DNA from: Clarkia xantiana subsp. parviflora
Taxonomy: Eukaryota; Streptophyta; Magnoliopsida; Myrtales; Onagraceae
Reading direction: 5' to 3'
DNA length: 64,000 nucleotides
NCBI GenBank assembly: GCA_036873135.1
Contig: JAPTYO010000012.1
Location: forward strand, 5,650,090-5,714,089
Below, one piece after another: positions 24,162 through 34,838 of this stretch (the stretch's first letter is position 1; every line of letters begins with the position of its first letter). The notes under the pieces are model-generated. The model was not told the DNA's origin. It was given only the letters and a program-made list of their open reading frames with translations, and made no database searches. Both the position numbers and the translations under genes were made by a program.

Positions 24162-24758
24162 TGTTGGATTAAGGGGGCGTAATACTAGGTAACACTAAAA
24201 CGTGTACATGCTAGTAATCTGAATTAATCAGCGGAAGAATTCGCACATACCTTTTAGTGTTCTTCATCAAGATCTTTTGGAGGGAGTTCTCGATCCACCG
24301 GACGGAACCTCGTGCAAGTTCTTATTCAAGAAGTCCCACGAAGTATAGCTCCACAGAAAATCCTCTGATCAGTTCTTCAGCGGGGACAGATCTTCGGAGT
24401 GTTTGCTTAGAAAGTAAATTGGCACACCCTAGGTGTTGAGTATGGTTCGGCCGAACTAGGAGAAAGGGGAAGAGGGATTTTCTCCCTAAGTCACTCTAAT
24501 GTGGAGTTGTTAATCACTTATGAAAAACCCCTAACACTCCCCTTTATATAGGAGGAGCAAAGTGGACAAAAGTCCACTTTGCCCCCCATTAAACAATTCG
24601 GCCGGACCTAGTATGTGGGAGGTCCAATTTTGGACCTCTCAGGTCAATTGGGTGGGTCTAGCCCAATTACCATAATGTGAAATTTACCTAATTGTCTTAG
24701 GTAACACATACATAATAACGGGCTACCAATTACGATGCCCTATCACCTTATGCTAACA
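24162..24758 (-). repeat. 5' LTR of Copia copy b
   Basis: 597 bp; in minus sense it runs TGTTAGCATAAGG...AATCCAACA. The palindrome GTGGAC-AAAA-GTCCAC is at 24562-24577 beside the TATA-like tatata. It is the partner of 16244-16843. Confidence 0.9.
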
Positions 24759-24763
24759 ACTTC

Positions 24764-25696
24764 TTCTTTTCTCGCCTCACAGTAGTCCTCATCTGTCGCT
24801 CGATTAGATCACACCTGACTTCAACTGCGTCCACTGTACTGGAGAAGGTGTCTATCATGGTTGACACCATCCCCACGACTCTTCCCAGAGGCCACGTATG
24901 CAACCTCACTAGTGTCATGTTGTGTGGGTCGAATACTAATCCCATCAGAGATAGTCTCAACCCGTCGTACTTCTCCGTCGTTGTAGACGGACAATCCGCA
25001 TGAATAGGTACACTGTGATGGTTTAAAATAGTTGTAAATGTGATGAACTACGTCGCTGTCTGACAGATGCAATTAACTCATTTACTACGATGCGATGGAT
25101 GTTGACGCTCTCCATGAGAATAAAATTTGCAAGCACCAGAAGGTCCAGTTGTTAATTGTTGTAATGGGGCGCACCATTGGGCACAAGGATGGACGGATAA
25201 TGTCGTGAAGTAGGAAGTTATCCGGTGAAAGTTCGACACTTTTAGACAATATGATCCTCGTCGATCCTGTCACGACATTACAAGCCATGTATAAATATCT
25301 CTCAGTTGGTGCATAAATGTCCAATCCAGACGAGGAGATGCGAAGAATCTATCCCACTAATGCTTCGTCCTGAACAATCCTAACACCACCCACTGTAGAG
25401 TGGATGACGTCTTCTTCAAGCAACTGCATACGTTCATAGAATTCACTGAAAAGTGAAGGATAAACTGGATGATCGAGGCTGAACAAACTCCAAACAGGTT
25501 TATGCCGCATGCTTGGTTCCCAGTTGATCATCTTTTCGGTGAAAAGAGAGTCTACAACCACGAAGCAGGGGTCTACGGGTCTACAGGTTAAGTACTCACC
25601 ATCTGACCAGGGAGGAAGTTCCGATCCACTATTCTGCCTATGCATTCCACGTACCGGCCTCTTGGAGCGTGTATTTTTGCCTTTCCTTTTCGCCAT
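24764..25696 (-). pseudogene. Plant transposon-protein-like remnant interrupted by Copia copy b
   Basis: A frame opens at 25696 (MAKRKGKNTRSKRP...), passes one TAG near 25347-25349 and continues to 25085. It has a pattern (SEFYERMQLLEEDVIHSTVGGVRI, LSPDNFLLHDIIRPSLCP, NNWTFWCLQILFSW) resembling the putative plant transposon protein family found in plant gag-like ORFs. Frame breaks near 25080 and 24975 are followed by a segment with DLIERQMRTTVRREK. The LTR of Copia copy b then cuts the sequence, and its other flank is at 16243. The family assignment is from memory of the motif pattern. A search against Pfam plant transposon protein families would settle it. Not functional. Confidence 0.5.
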
Positions 25697-26177
25697 TATT
25701 CTTGCAAATCAGCGACACAAACTAACATGGAGGAATTATACTTTGAGCAAGGTTGGACTGTTGACATCGCGGTCTATTGTGTGGCCAATTAAAACAACAT
25801 ATACCTTCATAGATTTGACATGTTAGAAAACCTCATAGAGAACTACCCCTATGGTAACTTTTAGTCCAGTAATCATTTTTCGGGGTTTGGTCCATTTTGT
25901 AACCAGTAAAAATAACGCAGAAGCAGAAGCTGAAATAGAACAAGGTCATGTTCATGTGTTGTATCCACACATAACTATAAATCATGTCGACTATGGTTAG
26001 GAATTTGTGTTAGCACACAAAATAGTACCGGTCCCTACGATTTGTTCCATGACCAAGAGTTAAACATCGAACATTATGACAATAACTAACAGTTTCTGCA
26101 ATAGTAACAGTTACTGCAAAACCTCGATGTCGACACCATACCAGGTAGAGCTGCAGATGGCGCGATAGCACTGCCAC
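25697..26177. other. No gene recognised
   Basis: Short stretch between the transposon-protein remnant and the Copia cluster. No ORF, repeat or RNA signal that I can support. The last five bases, gccac, flank LTR c and do not match the bases after the last LTR of the cluster. Confidence 0.5.
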
Positions 26178-26767
26178 TGTTGGCATTTGGTGAATGGGAC
26201 GTCATAATAGGAGCCCTTTAATATAAGACCAACAGTTAATGTTATTGGGTTATGTCACATTAGGGATTTTGGGTTAGGCCTAAAATCTCAATTGACATGA
26301 GAGGTCCAAATTGGGCCTCACAATCTCCTAGGGCGGTCGAAACTAGTGATGGTTAAGGAGGTGGGATTTATCGCACCTCCTCTATAAATAGGGGTTGTCA
26401 GGGATTTATTAGAAGCAAATCACTCTCTTCTCCTAAGTGTTGAGACCAAATAAATACCTCCCCCTCTCCACCTATAGTTCGGCCGAACCCTTAGGGTTCT
26501 AGGTGCCAAATTGCTTTGAGCAATTTAGCCCAGAGGTCCATCCATGCTCGGAATCGACAAGAGGCTTTGCTATGGAGACCATTCCGTGTAGGGGATTCCT
26601 TAACCATAATCCTTACAGGAGCCGTCCGGCGGATCGTAACTCCCCTTGAAGATTTTGAGGCTACAGGAAATCAATTAATGGTATGTGCCTCTATTTCGCT
26701 GCGTAATTGGATAACCTGGCATGTACACGTGTTTTATTTATGTAGTATTTATCCCCTAAATCCAACA
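26178..26767 (+). repeat. Copia LTR c, divergent subfamily (590 bp), 5' type
   Basis: TGTTGGCATTTGG...AATCCAACA, followed directly by a PBS, so it acts as a 5' LTR. TATAAATA is at 26383-26390 with palindromic arms GGAGGTG/CACCTCC at 26357-26380. GTTCGGCCGAAC is at 26477-26488. An ORF at 26516-26800 spans the LTR end and is not credible. Confidence 0.88.
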
Positions 26768-26780
26768 GTGGTATCAGAGC
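26768..26780 (+). other. PBS after LTR c
   Basis: GTGGTATCAGAGC, an exact initiator-tRNA-Met-type Copia PBS, immediately after the LTR. Confidence 0.85.
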
Positions 26781-27269
26781 ATGTGTTTGGGAGTTCATGA
26801 TTTTTTATAAATTGGTGTTCTTGAGTTTTTTTAGTAAAACTGATAATCATGAAATTGAGTGTTTTCGGTAAAACTGATGTTCATGATCTTCAAGAAAAAC
26901 GTGAATTTTATCAAAATCAAACATTGGATTAATGATCTTAGTAAAATTTGATCTTGAAATTTGACCACTAGCCCTAAGTTTAATGTTTCGGCCGAACCAC
27001 CTATGGTTTACAAAGTGAAAATTTTAATTTCTTAGTCTCCAAGTAACCTAGGGTTTTCGGCCAAAACTGAATTTTTTAATTAAAATTATTGTTGACTGAA
27101 TTTTACCTAGTGTATAAGGTCACATTTAGGGCTAGATTCAAAAGATAATTGTGGATAGAAACTATCAATATATTTTAGCACAATATTAGGGATATTGATA
27201 GATATTAGTTGCCTAAAAGATTGAGAAAATATATTATTGATAGATTTATATCCCTAATATAGAATCTTG

Positions 27270-27353
<84 letters not shown>

Positions 27354-28465
27354 ATAGATTTATATCCCAAATATAGAATATTGACAATATATATGTATAT
27401 GTATGTGCCGAAAATTATACATATATATATTGTGCAAATATTGGAAATTATACCTATTGTTAATATTAGTTGGTGGCAAAGTTGGGTTTTTAGTGGATTT
27501 TAAAACCGTACTTAGCCCACAAGTAATTATTTCGGCTAGACCACTAGTGGGTCATAGGCCGGTCCACTTTTGCACATTCAGTCGGATCAACTGACCCGGA
27601 AGACCTAAAGGAATCTGAACCGGATCGAACTGGGTCGGGTTCCACGGTCAATCAATCTGGGTTTTCTTAATCGGTCCGACCCATCCGGGTCGGGTCGGAC
27701 CAGGTACTATTGGGTCGAACTAAATCGACCCGGTTTGCATGAAGAACCTAACCGAATTCCTATTGAACTGAATCGAACCTGTCGGACCGAATTGACATGA
27801 ATCAGACCGTTTTGGTCGGACCGACCCGAGTCAACTGAAAATAGGATGGTCAAATTTTAAAATCCAAATATTTTTTAACTTTAAAATTACCTATACAGCG
27901 CGAATCGGTTTGAAATTTTCACGTTTTAGTAAAACCTGATACCTATTGTCGATTATGGGGGTGGATCTCGGAAATGCATGATTTTGAGACTGAATTATTT
28001 AGTGGGCTGAATTGCAATTGCTTAATTAATTGATATTATCTCTTGATTAGAATTGCGTCTTGACAATGTCAAGCTAGCTGGATATTGCATGTTGTGGGCA
28101 GAGGTTTTCAATTAATGAGTTGCGCGCTAGGATAGACATGCTGTGATGGTTTTTATTGCCTAGAATCCATGTTTAGAAGTCCGCATGATTGATTATAAGC
28201 ATGAATTGCAACTCATCCCCAAATGTTTTAAATTTGAAAATCAGTCGCCAAATATTCATGTTTGTTGTGCAGTGATCACGCATGATGTGTATGCATGAAT
28301 GTAGAGGATGTAGCTTATATGATAATTTACTTGGGTAGTAGAATTATATATGCTAGCATGAGTTCCTCGGAACATTAGACGCATGACGCGTATGCATGAT
28401 GATTGGTGTGTTTCTTGGGTGTGGCTACATATGATAATTTGCTTTTGTAGTAGAATTGTGTATGC
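26781..28465 (+). other. Copia 5' leader (older copy) with (AT)n microsatellite
   Basis: Homologous to 22220-24148 (opposite strand) and 31357-34838. It contains about 38 AT dinucleotides (27273-27348), a ggaccga/gaaccgg low-complexity stretch (about 27560-27840), and a sequence near 28360-28460 (agttcctcggaacattagac) also present near 34380. No coding signal. Confidence 0.7.
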
Positions 28466-29355
28466 TGTTGGATATACGCCCAAGCTATTATAAATTGGAC
28501 CCCGATAATTGGTCGCGACCAACTATAATTCGAAACTTGAAAAACAGACACTCGAGGCCCATCATTTAGGTCCAAGAACGACACGGGTGGCGAAGCCCAC
28601 CCAGAAGGCCCCGAGGGAAAAATTCCCTGGGGGAGACCCGAGAAAGGTAACCTCGCTCGAGTAACTCGAGCAGGGTCCTTCCGCTCGGGGATACCCATCC
28701 GGGTATCCCCCCTCAGTCCGAACAAGTTCCCTCGTCCGGACCCCTACCCCCGGAAGATATTTCGCCCGGGGCTCTCCCTCGTAGGCCATTTTACAACACT
28801 TAAGCATGATAAGCTCACCTACGGTCGAACCGAGGTCAAGTACACCGTATTTATGATCAAGGCCAACTTATATTACAAAAATTCCATAACCGGACCACGA
28901 AATCACTGGAACCGGGGCGGTCTAATAGGAACTCTATAAATAGAGACCTCATCTCCTCATGTGGGGCGATGAATGAATCTCTCACTCTCTCTCTAAGTTC
29001 ACTACCTCTCTCAAAAGCATATACTCATTTAAGCATCAGAGAAGGCACAGCGAGCCCCCCCCCCCCCCCCCCCCCCCCCCCCATTTGGTCTTGGTATCGT
29101 CCCTTTTGCAGGTATCTCGAGGAGAAGGAAGAGCAGAGGTCCGAGGCAAGAAGGCACTCATGACATCGTGTGCAAACAGTGGGCTTACCTGGAACCTCCT
29201 CCCCGGTGCCCTTCTACAGGTATACGAGAAGAAGAAGCCCACGGAGCGGGCATACGAGAAGAAGAAGCCCACGGAGCGGGAATACTAGAAGGAGAAGCCC
29301 AGAAAGAAGGAGAGAGCAGATGAGAAGCCCCCCGAAGGAAACTCGTGTGTAAACA
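28466..29355 (+). repeat. LTR of a different retroelement family inserted in Copia, with stub of PBS
   Basis: 890 bp from TGTTGGATATACGCC to GTGTAAACA. A TATAAATA lies near 28935 and a 28-base C-tract at 29055-29082. Tandem 30-bp units (agaagaagcccacggagcgg) lie at about 29221-29300. CTGGCGCCGTC follows at 29356-29366, a TGGCGCC-type PBS used by several plant Ty3/gypsy lineages. The PBS is truncated and joins Copia gag directly, so an internal region and a second LTR are missing. Unequal deletion is likely. Proteins predicted here are spurious. Confidence 0.65.
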
Positions 29356-29366
29356 CTGGCGCCGTC

Positions 29367-29540
29367 AAGCCACTAGCTCCAAAACCTCGGAAGAAGTTCA
29401 AACGAAAGAAATCTGGTGGTAAGAAATGGCAAGCAAAACAGACACGTAGAGAAGAAACTCGAACGTGTTTTAGGTGTGGCGTGAAAGGAAACCTTGCTAT
29501 TGCCTGTACCAATCCTCCCAAGGTACGAGCTGAAGAATAA
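29367..29540 (+). pseudogene. Copia gag remnant with degenerate CCHC knuckle (older copy)
   Basis: In frame: a basic stretch KPRKKFKRKKSGGKK, then TCFRCGVKGNLAIACTNPPK, which fits a CX2CX4HX4C nucleocapsid knuckle with His replaced by Asn. A TAA follows at about 29538. The first part of gag is missing to the left, where the foreign LTR abuts. It would have bound RNA in the particle and is now inert. Confidence 0.6.
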
Positions 29541-30744
29541 TGATAACCTCATAAGTTCTTCAAGGACTCTTCTCACTCGAGAGTAATTCAATTTATCTTT
29601 TTGGATTACAGAACCGAGAAGGAGAACAAGCACAAACCTGAGGAGCTTGCCCCGGAAACATAAAGATTGAATGAAAGACTTTATCTTTATCTGCTAAATG
29701 AACCTCTTCTTTTTCAGTTTAAAATACTAAATTATAATAATGTTCCTTGAAATATAGGAACCTTTTCATTATGAGCATGTAACAAATGCTCGGACAAAGT
29801 AATGATTACTATTTCTCAGCCTAATCGATCCTTTTATTGCTATTTGATGCGCTGCTTAAATATTTTTTATATCTTTCTTTATTATTGGTACTCCATTGAA
29901 TGAAATAATCTGTAATGATTATCATGTGCGAAACCGATTGGATTATATTAAATTAAATTCAGAAATAAATGATTTAACCAAAGGTTCGGTAAAATGCGCG
30001 CGCAAGTGGACTTCGAAAGACAGAACACATTGTTTCAATATATGAGTTTAATAATGAAGTGTTTGAATGATTAGGTGCTGAATTTTCGTTTGCATTCCTT
30101 CGGAAACAACTTATTGATAACATTTACATTGATAAGAAGTAGGCTTCGGAAGCTACCACGACCTTGTAAAAGTATCAACTGACGCATAAGGTGAAAACCC
30201 AAATGCTCAGTTCGGAGATGGGATAAAATCTCTGAGATAAGTTTGTAAATGAAGAAGGATGAAGTCGGTTAAACGATTTTCCTTCCGCGATCCTTGAACG
30301 ATAAGTCAGGCTAAGCATTCAAATCAAATGACACACTTCAAGAAGCACAGTTTGTAAACGTAATGTAGAGTCACTCTATCAAATGTTCCCTATGGGATGA
30401 TGAAACATGATTCACATATATGTAAAACTGTGTTCTAATAAGATCGGTAAGACAGGTCGCCATAATAGCTGAAGTATGATAATGAGTTAAATCATATCAC
30501 CATGCGACATTAATTTACGCATTAAACACGTATTTAGGACAATAATATGTCAATTACTCTTAGAGGATACATGTTTACAGCTTGGGAAAATGGTACCGTG
30601 GTCGAACATGAGACATTACATACTTGAGGACGAATTTTCCAATGCATGAACAGTTTCAAATAATGTAGTCTTGATCAAAACCAGAGCAGGAAATCACTAA
30701 CAGTCATGTCCCACTTTATTAGAGTGGGAGAGATTTGAACCAGC
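29541..30744 (+). pseudogene. Strongly decayed Copia protease/integrase region (older copy, left half)
   Basis: Collinear with 35830-36720 of copy d. Neither keeps an open frame, but the end (gtcccac...gagtgggag...) corresponds to the integrase-RT linker that is readable in copy b. Breaks off at 30744 where copy d is inserted (duplication ccagc 30740-30744). The right half resumes at 40481. Confidence 0.55.
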
Positions 30745-31343
30745 TGTAAGCAAATGGTGATGGACGCCATAATTGGTAGCCCATAATATGTATAGTTTAC
30801 CTAATGAACTTGGGTAAATGTCACATTAGGGTAATTGGGCTGGACCCAAATCCCAATTGACATGGGAGGCCAAAAATTGGGCCTCCCCAAATACATAGGC
30901 CGGCCGAATATTTGTGGTGGGGTAAGGTGGACTTTTGTCCACTTTACTCGTCCTATAAATAAGAGGTGTTAGGGAAATTTTAAGGTTAATCATAATTCCC
31001 TCACAAGAGAGTTTTAGAGAGAAAAACCCTCCTCCCACACTAAAGGTTCGGCCGAACCACATATCAACACCAAGGGTGTGCCAAATTGCTTTCGAGCAAA
31101 CTCTCCAGAGATCTGTCCCCGTTCCAAGTATCGATCAGAGGTTTTGCTGTGGAGCTGCACCACGTAGGGCTTCTCTAACAAGAATCTCTACGGGTCCCGA
31201 CCGGAGGATCGTGAACTCCCTCGAGCAAGGATCTTGGACTACGGTTACTCTTGAGTTATGTGTAAACTTTCCGCTGCGTAATTGATATTACTAGCACATA
31301 CCATGTTTAAGTTTCTGTAGTGATTACTCCCCGTAATCTAACA
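30745..31343 (+). repeat. 5' LTR of Copia copy d (599 bp)
   Basis: TGTAAGCAAATGG...ATCTAACA. The palindrome GTGGAC-TTTT-GTCCAC lies at 30927-30942, TATAAATA at 30954-30961, and a 14-base palindrome GGTTCGGCCGAACC at 31045-31058. The PBS-like GTGGTATCATAGC (one mismatch to the norm) follows at 31344-31356. Confidence 0.92.
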
Positions 31344-31494
31344 GTGGTATCATAGCCTGTGTTAGGAGTTCATGATTTTGATAAATTGATGTTCTTGAAA
31401 TTTTTAATTTTGGACCGAATTTTTAAAGTAAAATTTAAAATTTCGAATTTTTAAGGTTTTTATACTAGGTCCAAAATTTTCATGTTCTTGGTAA

Positions 31495-32932
31495 TTTTTT
31501 TTTTTTATGAAAGTCGAACTTTATTGAGTACGAACTATTACAAACTACGAAATAGAAAAGACATACTCTGGAGAGTTTGGTTAACAACCAATTCCCGACC
31601 TAGTAGAGTAGGTACTAACAGAACAACAGAAACAACAACAACAGAACAATACACTGAAAAACAACTAAACATACATAGACTAGAACAAGAAAACAGATAA
31701 GCGGAAGAGAGGACCCCAGGCAAATGACAGAAGCTTGGAGAGGAGGAGTCCATCTGATACAGCGGCACCCGTAGCCCAGAGGGTAGAAGAACCTTCCTCA
31801 AGAGCGACATAGCTAACAGCGGACCTGCACACCAAGCGATACCAGACAGCACCCATAATAAATCGGAAACACAAACAACTCCATAGACTAACAAGGATAA
31901 CCGCATGACCGGTGTAGAGATTTCTAAGTGGTAGGGGCTGGATGAAACCAGGCTACCGAAACACCCCTGCATGTGGAACATCCACGAAGGACTAGCGCAC
32001 GTCGGGGGTGCCAAAGAAATGCTCTGATTCTCTCTTAGGAGAAGGAAACTAGATACGATCGCTAACGCGGACGTATCGTGAGTACCCCGAAGGGTAAATA
32101 TCATGCGGTGGCTTGTCCTAAGAACGGAGCGTTGGTTCTGACGAACCATGGATTCAGCTGGAAGGGGTAGAAATGGGAGGGTAGTAGGCTGTACCGCCAA
32201 GATGTAGTCAAGTTTGAGCTTAAAACGGTGAATAGCATCCACGACGGTGCGTGGAGGGGCGTAGTAGACCGGCACACAGCATGGTGGTAGCAGAGGTGGG
32301 CCGTGGCGGCGAGAGGAATCGCGTCCTGACACGCGGCGGCGCGGATCGGCGCATACGGCGGCGCGTGCATTACACGCGCCGCTGCAGAAGGCGCGTGTGC
32401 CTGATGTGCACGGCGCGTGTGGGGCTGTGGTTGGCGCGTGGAGCGGCGCGTGAGGCGGTTATGTCGGTGCGTGTGGAGCGTGTGCCGGCGCTTGGAGGCG
32501 CGTGGGGGTGCGTGAGGGCGCGTGGGAACGTTTGGAGGTGGTTTTGGTGGTGGTGGGGGGTCTTTAGGCGGGCTCAGAGGTGGTGGTGGTGGTGGTTGCG
32601 CAGCTGCAGTGGGGAACGTGAGGGCTGAATGGGTGAGGCGGACTCCGCGTTTTGGCGATGCAGAGGCGAAGAGTGGAATTAAGGCGAGGTTGAACAAGGT
32701 CGTCCGCTGTGAAGGGGCTTCTGGCTTTGGCTTTGGCTTCGGCTTAGGCGTATGCTGGAGGAAGAGTTGCTCCATGCTCTTGACCGACGAGAGAGTTTGC
32801 TAAGAGCAGTGACTACCCTTCGGGTTTTGGATCGAGAGAGGGAGGTTTCTAACTCCGGCCGGAGCAACACTATTCAGAAGCTAGAGAGCTTCTGAATAGT
32901 GCTCCTCAAGAGCTCCCAGACAGCAATAGCTG
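31495..32932 (-). mobile_element. Poly(A)-tailed retro-inserted sequence of unknown origin
   Basis: Left flank tgttcttggtaa (31483-31494) and right flank tgttcttgataa (32933-32944) form a 12-bp duplication with one mismatch. A 12-base T-tract adjoins the left flank, so the minus-strand copy ends in poly(A), with AATAAA about 20 bases upstream of the A-run. This is the signature of target-primed reverse transcription (LINE-mediated). The minus strand holds two overlapping frames: 32775-32101, with a KPKPKPKP stretch then Pro/His/Arg-rich, and 32332-31538. I recognise neither. It could be a 5'-truncated LINE, a non-autonomous LINE derivative or a processed gene copy. No RT motif is present. Confidence 0.7.
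32870..32901. repeat. Perfect short inverted repeat (hairpin)
   Basis: Fourteen-base arms, actattcagaagct and agcttctgaatagt, separated by agag. It lies about 30 bp from the 5' end of the retro-inserted sequence. Confidence 0.85.
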
Positions 32933-34838
32933 TGTTCTTGATAAATTTGATGTTCATGATCTTCAAGAAAAGTGTAATATTTATCAAAATCAAACATTGG
33001 ATTGTAGATCTTATTAAAATTTGATCTTAAAATTGGATTGTTCCTAATTAGTTGTTTGTGCCGAATTTTTGATGAAATAACAAGGTAAAATTTTTAATTT
33101 TCTTAAACAAAAGGGGATAAATTTCGGCACAATATTTTAAAATTATATTGTTTACCATATTTTAATTTTAATTAAGGTAAGAATATATCTATAATTAGGA
33201 ACATTAGGATATATTCACAATAATATATAGAAATATATATCACTATCAATATATCTAAATATGTAAATAGGGTTATAGATATTGTTGATAGATTTAGTTA
33301 CCTAAAAGATTGAGAAAATATATTGTCAGTATATTTGTTACCCTATTAAAGATATTGACAATAAATAAAATACATATATTATATATGTACCGAATTTTAT
33401 ATATACATATATATATTGTTGATTGATTTTGTCTTTTAGATAGAATCTTGCCAATAAATATGTATATATTAAATTAGTGCCGAAATATATATATATTTGA
33501 CATTGGAAATTATTTTATATAATTAATGTTACTTGGTGGCTAAGTTAAATATTTTTGGACTTTAAAACCTTACTTGGGCCACAAGTAAACATTTCGGCCC
33601 AACTTTCAAAATTTTAATTATTGGGCCGGTCCAATATGTTAAACCGGGACGAATTTAAATCGAACCGGGTTTTCTCAATCGGTTCGACCAATTCGGGTCG
33701 GGTCGGATCAGGGTAATTAAGTGGATCTAACCAAACCGGAACGAACCGAACCTGATTTTCCGGAACGGACCGAACCGGGTTTTCTGAACTGAACCGGACC
33801 AAAACGGACTGAAATTGACTGAACCGAACAATGTTTTCTAAATCGAATTCAAGTAAATTATAATAGGGAGGTCAAGTTTTAAAAATCCAAGTGTTTTTGA
33901 ACCTCGAAATGGACTACACAATGCTCATAGGGTTGCTAACCTTTATGCCTTGTTTCGATTATGGGGATGGATCTCGGAGATACATGTTTTTGGGACTGGA
34001 TTAATTAGAGGGCTGAATTGCAATTTTTTATTTCAGTATATATTTATGCATGATTAGAACTATTGTCTTGACATAGTCAAGCTAGTTGGAAATTGCATAT
34101 TGTGGGCGGAGCCCTGATTAAATATATGGAATGCGCACAAGGATAGACATGTTGTGATGGTTGTAAATGCCTAGGATTCATGTCTAGAAGCTTGCGTAAA
34201 TGAATATAAGCATGAATTGCAAATCAGCCCTAATGTTTAAAATTATTTTAAAACCGAAAACCAGTCGCCAAATATGTATGATTGATGTGAATGATACATG
34301 TTTGACACGTATGCTAGAATATTGAGGATGTAGTTGCATTTGACGATATACTTCTAAGTAGAATTATGAATGCTAGCATGAGTTCCTCGGAACATTAGAC
34401 GCATGACGCGTAAGCATGTGTGTGTGGTTTGATGAATGTTACTGGCATATCATAATTTACATGAATAGTAGAATTATGTATGCATGAGTGAATTCATCGG
34501 AACGATTTTCCATAACAAAAAGGGCCTTGGGAAAGCCAAGATCGGGTATGCTTATTTTAAAATTCTCGTCTGGGTAATTTGCGATTAAAATCGTTTTAAG
34601 AGACTGTTCTATTAGATAGAAGACAGAGATAGTGTGAACTCTTTCACAACCATCTTCCATTGGTTTACTGGTGGTCGGTTGGTTTAGATGACTGAGGAAT
34701 CATTATTTGTCGGATTCCATCTTAATAGATATTTGATGTATGCAATTATTTCTCAAAATTTTATTGTCTCCCTGATTCTTGCATAACCATCAATATGTTA
34801 GTTTTAATGATCCGGTACAGTTCTACGAGCCATGAAAT

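Larger units (their letters stand above)
16244..24758 (-). mobile_element. Complete Copia-type LTR retrotransposon (copy b), mutated
   Basis: 8.5 kb on the minus strand. The 5' LTR is on the right (24162-24758) and the 3' LTR on the left (16244-16843). A PBS matches initiator tRNA-Met and a PPT is present. The gag-protease-integrase-RT-RNase H order is typical of Copia. The flanks read gcttc (16239-16243) and acttc (24759-24763), a 5-bp duplication with one mismatch. The coding region has many stops and frameshifts, so the element is not autonomous. It is inserted into an older transposon-derived ORF. Confidence 0.92.
31344..34838 (+). other. PBS and 5' leader of Copia copy d, interrupted by a retro-insertion
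   Basis: The leader matches 26781-28465 outside the insertion (31495-32932). It includes AT-rich DNA (33120-33540) and a gaaccgg/cggttcg stretch (33630-33840). No coding signal in the leader itself. Confidence 0.7.

Noticed and set aside
27205..27503. Ile/Tyr-repeat ORFs
   Set aside because: Translation of an (AT)n microsatellite.
29036..29352. ORFs around the C-tract, including Lys/Pro tandem repeats
   Set aside because: They are products of homopolymer and tandem DNA inside an LTR.
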